In this document: one piece after another, positions 56,752 to 64,000 of the stretch
Position numbering within the stretch: position 1 is the first letter of the stretch
Layout of the letters: each line of letters opens with the position of its first letter
Assembly: GCF_035083965.1 (NCBI RefSeq)
Contig: NC_089727.1
Coordinates: 21,467,769 to 21,531,768 of the forward strand
Direction: 5' to 3'
DNA length: 64,000 nt
Origin: Branchiostoma lanceolatum
Taxonomy: Eukaryota; Chordata; Leptocardii; Amphioxiformes; Branchiostomatidae
Made by a program: the position numbers and the translations under genes
Notes under the pieces: model-generated
What the model saw: the letters and a program-made list of their open reading frames with translations, nothing else
What the model was told of the DNA's origin: nothing
Databases searched by the model: none

Positions 56752-57092
56752 AGTAACTAAATGTTGCTTGTCCGGGGGTGGGGGGTGGTGGGCAGTGCAT
56801 TATCCCAGGTGCCTGAAAGTTGAACGCGTAGACCCCCTTTCCTGTTGAGGGCGGGGTTGTACATCCTCTCATATATTGCTTCTCTAATTCCCCGTTCGAA
56901 CCAGCGTTCTTCACGATCTAGGATGTCCGTGGATTCGAAATTGAATGAGTGTCCCTGGTTGTGTTTTAGATGGTGGTAAATGGCAGAGGAGTAGCGGTTA
57001 GCGCTCTTTCTGCAATGTTCTTTGTACCTTTCTTTTAGTGGTAGACTTGTCTCCCCACTCCCTCTAATAAAAAGGTCCTTGCAGTTAAAAAT
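56752..57092 (-). mobile_element. Penelope-like element remnant, GIY-YIG endonuclease region
   Basis: An uninterrupted minus-strand frame reads CKDLFIRGSGETSLPLKERY, EHCRKSANRYSSAIYHHLKH, NQGHSFNFESTDILDREERW, FERGIREAIYERMYNPALNR and KGGLRVQLSGTWDNAL before a stop near 56752. GETSxxLKERxxEH, SAIxxHxxxxGH, ILDREERWFERGIREAI and LNRxGGLR are the Penelope GIY-YIG pattern. 5'-truncated near 57092; the reverse transcriptase part is absent. Confidence 0.85.
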
Positions 57093-57354
57093 ACTAGGAG
57101 GCTAAAACCTACTCTTGTCTACTTCTCCACAAGCTATCTACCTTTGTAAAGATTGTAGCCATGCATATGCCATGTCTATAAAAAGGAGATAAAAGTCCTG
57201 CTGCAGTAACATGGAAAGCTGCCAGGCGCCCATATGCATAATTCTATCATGTATTCTTTTGCCAACACCTGCTAACATACCAAAATATCATGAACATTCG
57301 TCCTGATCTTCTCGAGTTTACAACTGTTTAAAAAGACAGACAGCACTGTCTCTG

Positions 57355-57561
57355 TTAGCACAGTGTCACACGCATCTGAAAAATAACTTTTTGGCGAATG
57401 TAATAATATAGCCGAATCTTCAGGCGCACATAACATGTTACTGGCTGCATATTATCTTGAATGGTAATTTTATCCGTAAATAGATCTTTTTCAGAAATAC
57501 CTTTTCTACCACGGTCTGCGGAGGTGCCGTGCTGGGCCTGATATTCTTGAAATCCGAACAT
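57355..57561 (-). pseudogene. Possible degenerate TIR fragment
   Basis: A minus-strand frame carries KGISEKDLFTDKITIQDNM, which lines up with GLPEKDIFFDDVSLKPGDAI of the TIR gene next door (G-EKD-F-D shared). Nothing else in the frame looks like a TIR domain and no splice structure continues it. Either a decayed tandem duplicate or chance. Confidence 0.25.
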
Positions 57562-60500
57562 TCTTTCGCCGTAGATGATCGTAGATAGCTGTGCTTCAAT
57601 GCGTCACAATGCGTTCGGTCCTGTGATAAGAAAAATTAACTTAACAAAAGGGCCGGACTTGGATTGAAAGAAAACTATTTATAATCATACGAAATTATGT
57701 ATTTCACAAGTTCTGTGCAATATTGTAAAGAGATCATTATAATTACCTCCATTAAAACTCTCGTTTCTGTTTGTGTGTTTGTTTGAGTGTTTGTGTGCTT
57801 GATTGTGTGTTTGTGCGCTTGTTTGTGTTTCCATATATTCGTGGACAGCATAATTCGATGGATGGATGGTAGTGCTGCGTCTAAAATGATGTCTAAAATA
57901 CCGGATCATGAAGTACCGGTACTGTACTGATATAAATTTACACCAGGTATACGCTTATTTTGTGACTGATCTCCTGACCCCATGGCCATTGCCTCATGCA
58001 ACACTAGACGTGACCAAAGTGACACCTTTGAACAGCGTTACTAATAAAACCTCCTTGCTAATATGCAACAGATCATTCAGGCAGGTGGGGAGTTTTGAAA
58101 GCAAGGTCAAGAGAGTTTGGCGGTAGGAAACCTAGTACTGTTCTTTGAATAAAGATACTGACAAGTTGAAAACAGCTAATTTATGTTTCTGTCATTTTTG
58201 AAAATGTTCAGAAAGACACATGTTAATTTTTCAAATTGTTCAGGTACCGGACCTGTACCTAAACCTCTATACCGGTACCTGTACCTGTACCTGATATACG
58301 TTTAGGTACGCAGCACTAATGGATGGATTGTGATGATATTTAGTATGTAGGTATACAATGTAGGTCTTGGTCTTGATACGGCAGAACTTCCGGTTTTGGT
58401 ATCTTTTGTCCTGGACATGCTATCGTCTTGTTAGCACAATTTTACTAATGTTTTCGCACGGTTTGAGGTATACGTATTGGCACATTCTATTTTATTTTGG
58501 CAAGACACGGTCTGAGTTTGGTTTCCGAACTGTCATGAATTTGCCGTTAGCCTTTGGCTTAACGGCGGGGCCAAACACGGGTCACCGGTAATGATACCCT
58601 CCCTAACAATGAAGCTTCGACCTTGATTAGCAACCGACAGCCGTGTTAACTGTCGCTAGCTGCACAGACGTAGCAGCAGAGACGATTGCAGGGGTTATTT
58701 TGCTTACACTTGCTTGAAGTCTTAGACGTACCCCGTACGGCAGTCACGGATCTTGAGCTCTAACTCACTCTATAGAAACCCATAGCTTAGCTCTACATTA
58801 GTGCAGATAGAAATGACGTCCGTAATTTTTGACGGTACACTGGTGTTCTTCCCTTCACTCCCACTTTATATTCCAGACCGAGTATTGTGTTCGCAACGAT
58901 TCGTGAGCACGTCTGACCCCTGTGCCAAGTGGGGTTTTTAGCATCCCCATGACAAAGTGAAATATCTTTCAATTGGGTGATTACAGCTTGGAGGACCAAT
59001 TCAAGGGCTCTGCTTTGGTGGTGGGGGGGGGGTTGGTATTTGCAGGCTAGCCTTCACGGTAGAATTTGTCGGAAATGCATTTGATGACTGTTGACATAAC
59101 AGGTTAGCATATGAGGATCATTTTTTATGGCCTGAACTTTTGATTCCTAAGTTGACACCGGCTTCGTTTTCTCCACTTTCCCACATGGCTGTATGAATCT
59201 GCATTAAAAAACAGTTGTGTCTACGTCAACCTACCATTACACCGTGAAGAGGCATAGGGTTCAATCACAAACGGTGAGGGACGCGTTTCGACTGTGCAAC
59301 ATTCTCCGGGGTTTAATGGTGAATTTTGGGACATCGGAAAGATAAAGACCGACATAGCCAGAATCCGGCTAGTTAATGTATAAGAGGTCTGGCTAAGATT
59401 GGTCATTCTTACCTCAGTGTTGGCTGACTTCCTTATTCCAGAAAGACACCTACCCGGAAACAACAGGTTCCTTGGCTCTACCTGAAGTTACCGGGTCTAG
59501 TTCCTGTATCACTCCGAGTGCAAAAGAGTCCGGTCTAAAAACAAAACAATTTGGCCCTAAAAGTGTGTGTTTAGGACAATGATAAAGTCCATTTCAGCGA
59601 TACCAACTAGTATGAAAAGTATTTGAGATGAATGGTTGTTTATTATTGACAGGATTAGTTGGGAAAGTTTCGGCATACACGCGGTTGTCAGACGTGTATT
59701 GCCTTTCTGTCCTGAGTGATGCGGTTATATTTGGGCGCTGGCGGCCAGAGAGAACCTCTAGCGGATACTGGATATGTACAGTTATAAATGCCCCACATTT
59801 CTTATTGCCTGCCTACATAACAGTGTGCTTGCAACAATAAACAAAAAGCATTCAGCAAACCCAGTAATAGAGCGGATGTAAATGATAGAGATTGTCACAA
59901 GCTCTTTAGTGGGAAGGTGGAAGTGTTACGTTTAAGTTGTCTTTGTGATATATGGAGTTGACATAAATATTCTTCTTCAGGTTTGATTGGAGATGATTTC
60001 CCAGAATCCTCAAGGTAGTAATTTTATTTTGTTGCCAGCACATCTAGGAAGAAAACATTATAGCTTTAACGTTGATTGGTATTGTAACTAGAGGTCCACG
60101 ACCCCAAACTTCGCCGACTGATGTTAGCCTTTTCGAGTCGCATATCATGTTTTCCATTCATTGTGCAAATTATGACCTAATTTGCATAAATCTTGTCAGA
60201 TGGTCGTATTCTTTACCGGAATAACACAAAGTGTTAGTTCAAAGTATGAGATTCTCAACTTAGCAAAGAAAGCTATTGAGCATTTCCTAATAATTAATGT
60301 GAATGAATCCAAAACTTTTGCATCCTGCTGCCGTCAAATTCTTTTTACTTTTGAACAGGTCCGCTAGTCGGCGCTGTTGCGTGGTCCAGTTTCTGTACCG
60401 CAGCTGCAGTTGTAGCGAAGCCATGCGCACCTGTTATCTTCATAGGACTTACCTTCATAGGACGTAGTCATAACAAATTTGTGATAGCAAGACCTAAATT

Positions 60501-60932
60501 GACTTCGTCGGCGTCCATGGGCGCCGCCATGCTGGATTTGATGTCACGCGAGGGCCATCTTGTTTTGCTCAGAATGTGTTTCATCGTCACCTTGGTTTCA
60601 CTTATACTCTGGGGGCTGGGAGAGATCCAGAGGGACTATTCATCTTACACGAGGTTTAGGAAGGAGAGAACATATATCGACTTCATTTTCATGAATTCAT
60701 GGAATGGGAGAAAGGAAACATACATTTCACACGAGGTTGAATGTGTCTGGGAAAAGGTCTGGGAAGAGGGGGACCATCCGCTTTAAATAAACTTTAGGGA
60801 ATGGTAGAGAGGGGCTGTTCATTTCATTTAGATTGGGCTCAAGGGTCCGGAATGGGCAATCTGTTTTACATTGGGTGGCTGTCTAGGTAGAGAGGAACTA
60901 TCCATTTCACGTGGGATGAAGGATCTGGGAAA

Positions 60933-61240
60933 GGAAGGATCATCCATTTTACATGGGGTAGAGGGTCTTAAAAGGAAGGATCATCCATTTTACATGGGGT
61001 AGAGGGTCTTAAAAGGAAGGATCATCCATTTTACATGGGGTAGAGGGTCTTAAAAGGGAGGGACCATCCATTTGACATGGGGTTGAGATTCTGCGGGAAA
61101 GTAAAGGGATCATCCATTTCACATGGGGTAAAGGTCTGGAAAGGGAGGGACCATCCATTTCACATAAAATTTAGAGGCTGGGAGAGAGGGACCATGCATT
61201 TTAGGTGAGGTTTGGGGGAGGGAACATCCATTTCATGCCA
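60933..61240 (+). repeat. 41-bp minisatellite, three perfect units then degenerate ones
   Basis: GGAAGGATCATCCATTTTAC then ATGGGGTAGAGGGTCTTAAAA: identical units at 60933-60973, 60974-61014 and 61015-61055. Further diverged units (GGGACCATCCATTT-ACAT) run on to 61240, with looser relatives from about 60640. Confidence 0.9.
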
Positions 61241-61627
61241 GTTTGTGGGTGGGCAGGGAGAAAGCATCAACTTCCCTCAAAATCTAATAGTAAGAACACC
61301 TGGTTTCAAACTCTTTATTTGAATGTATTTTTTTAAACAAAACAGAGGAATGCAAAGTGTACAGAGGAAAATGCTTTTGATCACAATGCTCTGGTGTATT
61401 TTTCTTGGACAAGGTGGTCAGTCTTGTACTACTAGATACACACAAACGTAAGCAAATCAATTTATAGGATTTACAACAAAGGCTACAGATTTAGATGCCA
61501 TTAGAGCACATTACATCATTTGGCTACCGGTGCCTACTGTACGCTACATAGACAGAAAGGACATTCTTATATCTTCTAAACAAAACAGTTGTGTAAATGT
61601 TCATTAAATTTGACATTAGTTTGTTAC

Positions 61628-61737
61628 CCTCCAAGCAGAGGTCGGCTCCAGCTGTATTTCTATATTTTAGGCATTTTTGTTGGACTTTCCCTTTTGTCCG
61701 GTTTTCATGTTGCCAAGCCGAACATCTGCTTGGAGAG
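61628..61737. mobile_element. CTCCAAGCAGA-family MITE-like element, copy 2
   Basis: CTCCAAGCAGAGGTCGGCT and AGCCGAACATCTGCTTGGAGA are near-perfect inverted ends around 110 bp. Single ends of the family also appear at 19060-19075 and 46088-46105. Confidence 0.65.
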
Positions 61738-61744
61738 TAGTGGC

Positions 61745-61985
61745 ACATGAGTCTATGCTAAAAATGCTATTTTATTATAGCTTTGAAAAAAATTGTAAAA
61801 TTTTTAGCTTAGCATTTTTGAGCAAGCTATTTCACAAATTTTTTTTCTAAGCTAAATACGTTTAAAAATGCTAAGCTAAAATAGCTAACTAAAAATGGTA
61901 AATGTAGTTAAAATGCTAACTAACAAAACTAAAAATGCTAAGTTAAAATCCTATTTCTTACTAAACTAAAAAGGCTAATTAAGCT
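61745..61985. repeat. AAAATGCTA / AGCTAA low-complexity repeat
   Basis: Irregular repeats of AAAATGCTAA, AGCTAAAA and CTAACTAA in both orientations. Compositional repeat without coding sense. Confidence 0.75.
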
Positions 61986-62329
61986 AACAGATGTATGTCA
62001 CAAACGCTGATAATGTAAAAGCATTGTACAGAGGTAGCTCGGAACCTTTATGGACTGTATTTTGAACTTATTTTGCAGCTTCAGGCTAAGGCATCCGTCA
62101 GATAGTTAATGTGTTTGTGTTAGTATGTTGAAGTTGACTGGGTGCATGTGTGCGATTAAGTATTAAATGCCATGAGTGTTAGTTTGTGTTTGTATGTAGT
62201 GTGTACGTCTGTGGTCCAACATCAGCCTAAGCCATGAAATAAGTAGCCAAAATTTCAATAGGACTTAGAATAGATGGCTACAGGCTACCTCTGTACCATA
62301 AAAACAGGCATTATCAACATATTCAAAAT

Positions 62330-62830
62330 TTGAAAAAAATTCAAAAAATTGAAATTGACCCTACCTAACAAATCTTAACTTGATTTATCTAATGCTAGGT
62401 CACATTTCCAAGCCAGGGCCAGGCTGTTTGAGAAAACAGAATGAAAAATGAGTATCAAGAATAAATTTAATCTAAGGTTGTACCTTTTTTTAGGTTTTGT
62501 GTGTTTTGCTGTCTTTTATATAATTTTTTGCGTTCCCACAAGCTTTGGAAATGTGCCCTTAAGCATAACATAGTACATGATTGCAGAAAAAAGAAGAAAA
62601 AATTGAACTTGACCTTCCCTAACACATAATAAGCTTAACTACATATATATCTAATTATGGGGTCACAAAGCTGGGGCCGACTGGGCTGCTTGAGAAAACA
62701 ATGAAAAATGCATGAAAAGAATATACATTATGAATTTATGGTAAGGAGTACTTTTCTAAGGTTTTGCACGTACATTTTTTTTCAAGTTTCGTGACCCTAA
62801 CATAACATAGCATACATGATTGCTGTAAAA
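62330..62830 (+). repeat. Tandem duplication, about 255-bp unit, two diverged copies
   Basis: Shared in order: AAAAAATTGAA-TTGACC, CCTAACA-AT, GGTCACA, GCTGGGGCC / CCAGGGCCAGGCTG, TTGAGAAAACA, AATGAAAAATG, AAGGTTTTG, AACATAG-ACATGATTGC. Copy 1 62330-62585, copy 2 62586-62830. Confidence 0.75.
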
Positions 62831-63139
62831 GTGTACACTTTGCATTCCATAAAAGGTCATTGACAAGAACTTCATTTACAGACTGCTGGGGGCATGACGG
62901 GAAGTTAAGTTGATTTGTGATTGTTTTTTAGTTCTAGGTTCAACCTAGAGTAGGTTTGAGGGTATACCTGAAGCAATATCAGCAGAAAGAATCATGATGT
63001 CTTGATGGATGGCAAGGTGTTGAGCACATTTTGATGACACCCTGAGTGACATTGCTGGCGGGGGGTTAGGACATTTCAAAAGCACTAGCTACTTCTCCAC
63101 ACAGGGCTCCCGCCTATTTCTGCAATATTAAAACCTAAT

Positions 63140-63530
63140 ACATGGTAAACTCGGTTTCTGTAACTATGCCGATAGCCGGGATTGCTCTCGGAGTAGCTTC
63201 AAAGTTCATAGTTTCAGAAAACAGAGATTTTCCTGGTTCTGTTAGCTCATAACTACTCAGACTCTCCAACCACCTGCCTTCTTTTCTGGCCCTGTGCCGT
63301 TGTCGTGGTTCGGGACTCCAAGATACGACACAAGGCAAATTACGTAATGGTCTAGGTTCCCGACGACCCACTGACCACCACATAAACAGAAAGGACAACA
63401 GATGGTAGAAGAATCCAAGCAGTCATAAGCTAACAGAACCAGGAAAATCCCCGTTCTCTGAAACTATGAACTTCACAATCACTCCGCAAACAATCTCAGC
63501 CATCGACACAGCCACGGAAACTAAACGAAC
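63140..63530. repeat. Inverted duplication of an apparently coding segment
   Basis: Minus strand at 63140-63250 reads ELTEPGKSLFSETMNF then ATPRAIPAIGIVTET. Plus strand at 63425-63530 reads KLTEPGKSPFSETMNF then ITPQTISAIDTATET. The arms are inverted copies with the same frame open in both, though diverged. The plus arm continues open to 63747. Protein family not recognised. Confidence 0.7.
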
Positions 63531-63853
63531 CACACATCGGGCCTATACACCACAGAAACGGGCTGAAGCCCTGCATGTAAAAGTAGCCACCACTCATAAA
63601 ATGCCCCAACCCCCTACCAACAACATCACTCAGGATGTCAACAAAACACACGTCAAGCACCCTACCATCAACCAAGAGATTGTGACTAGCCCTGCTGACA
63701 ACGCCTCAGGTACAGAGAGGGAATGGTACGTTCAGTTAAAGCTATAAATGCAACATCACAAATCATTAATTTCCCATCACGCCTTTTTGTTCTAGTCCCA
63801 GCCTAGTCCTGTGGAAACATTTTGCACTTCGAACTGCTTTCCTTGATAATGAT

Positions 63854-64000
63854 TCAAACACTCAACAATTCCGGGTCCTCTGGTAGGGCGTACACATGAG
63901 CACCGGTCTTCCTGGATGTCACTTGGATGGCGTACTTGGCGTTGGACGACAACCTCTCAGCAGAGTAAGTCCTTGGAGATGTCTCCTTCCAAGCTTCTTT
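63854..64000 (-). CDS. Last coding exon of an unidentified gene, fibronectin III-like end (partial)
   Basis: The minus strand is open from the window edge to TGA at 63856-63854, 48 codons in phase with 64000. It reads TYSAERLSSNAKYAIQVTSR then KTGAHVYALPEDPELLSV. W...Y...L..N.KY.IQV.....G is the pattern of strands E-G of a fibronectin type III domain, where the Tyr and Leu are core residues. Codon use is GC-rich like the CTSO and TDO2 exons and unlike the flanks. The rest of the gene lies right of the window, so the product cannot be named. Confidence 0.6.
   Translation of the reverse strand, partial: KEAWKETSPRTYSAERLSSNAKYAIQVTSRKTGAHVYALPEDPELLSV

Larger units (their letters stand above)
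56600..63853. other. Right intergenic region, apart from the elements listed
   Basis: No multi-exon gene found. Frames of 60-100 codons at 58367, 58999 (minus), 59463 (minus), 59628 and 60481 show no recognisable motif or matching splice partners. The region carries a TTAA-MITE fragment (59500-59540), minisatellites and the inverted duplication near 63140-63530. Confidence 0.5.

Noticed and set aside
59221-59463. 80-codon minus frame
   Set aside because: No family motif; a donor-like GTAAGAATGACC lies inside but no partner exon could be found.
60481-60786. 101-codon frame starting MIARPKLTSS
   Set aside because: The second half runs into degenerate 41-bp repeat relatives; the hydrophobic stretch alone is not evidence of a gene.

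Overview
This window reads as animal (metazoan) nuclear DNA, most likely a lancelet (amphioxus, Branchiostoma). Genes are split into many short exons with GT-AG introns, and the DNA between them is filled with small nested transposons. The palindrome TACATGTA recurs throughout. Two introns carry minisatellites built from the exon/intron junction itself; from memory, and not checked, this kind of array was described in amphioxus. The species call is inference. The gene structures rest on splice sites, reading-frame phase and recognisable protein motifs. Layout, left to right: (1) 102-5402, + strand, the 3' part of a cathepsin O-like cysteine protease gene (CTSO); the exon with the catalytic Cys lies off the left edge. 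(2) 5403-10230, intergenic repeats, including a 413-bp tandem duplication. (3) 10231-13809, - strand, phosphatidylserine decarboxylase (PISD), with a plausible first coding exon at 19145-19198. (4) 19199-23715, intergenic, holding a Mutator-like element with long terminal inverted repeats and a 9-bp target duplication. (5) 23716-46876, - strand, a complete 14-exon tryptophan 2,3-dioxygenase gene (TDO2), 402 residues by my count; its introns hold hAT-, TTAA-, TA- and Harbinger-type MITEs, SINEs, and Penelope and LINE fragments, several nested. (6) 46877-52162, intergenic, with an intron-containing tRNA-Arg(UCU) gene and a near-perfect foldback transposon. (7) 52163-56047, - strand, a seven-exon gene for a TIR domain followed by ankyrin repeats (349 residues as modelled). 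(8) 56048-63853, no confident gene: a Penelope-like element remnant with a hammerhead ribozyme-like motif, MITEs, minisatellites and an inverted duplication. (9) 63854-64000, - strand, the last coding exon of a gene entering from the right, resembling the end of a fibronectin type III domain. The genes are not an operon. CTSO and TDO2 are tail to tail here, which from memory is also their arrangement in human 4q32, so this looks like old conserved microsynteny, with PISD between them. The two most unusual signals are the splice-junction minisatellites in CTSO (about 12 units of 45 bp) and PISD (about 10 units of 38-40 bp), whose units repeat usable 5' splice sites and, in part, 3' splice sites.
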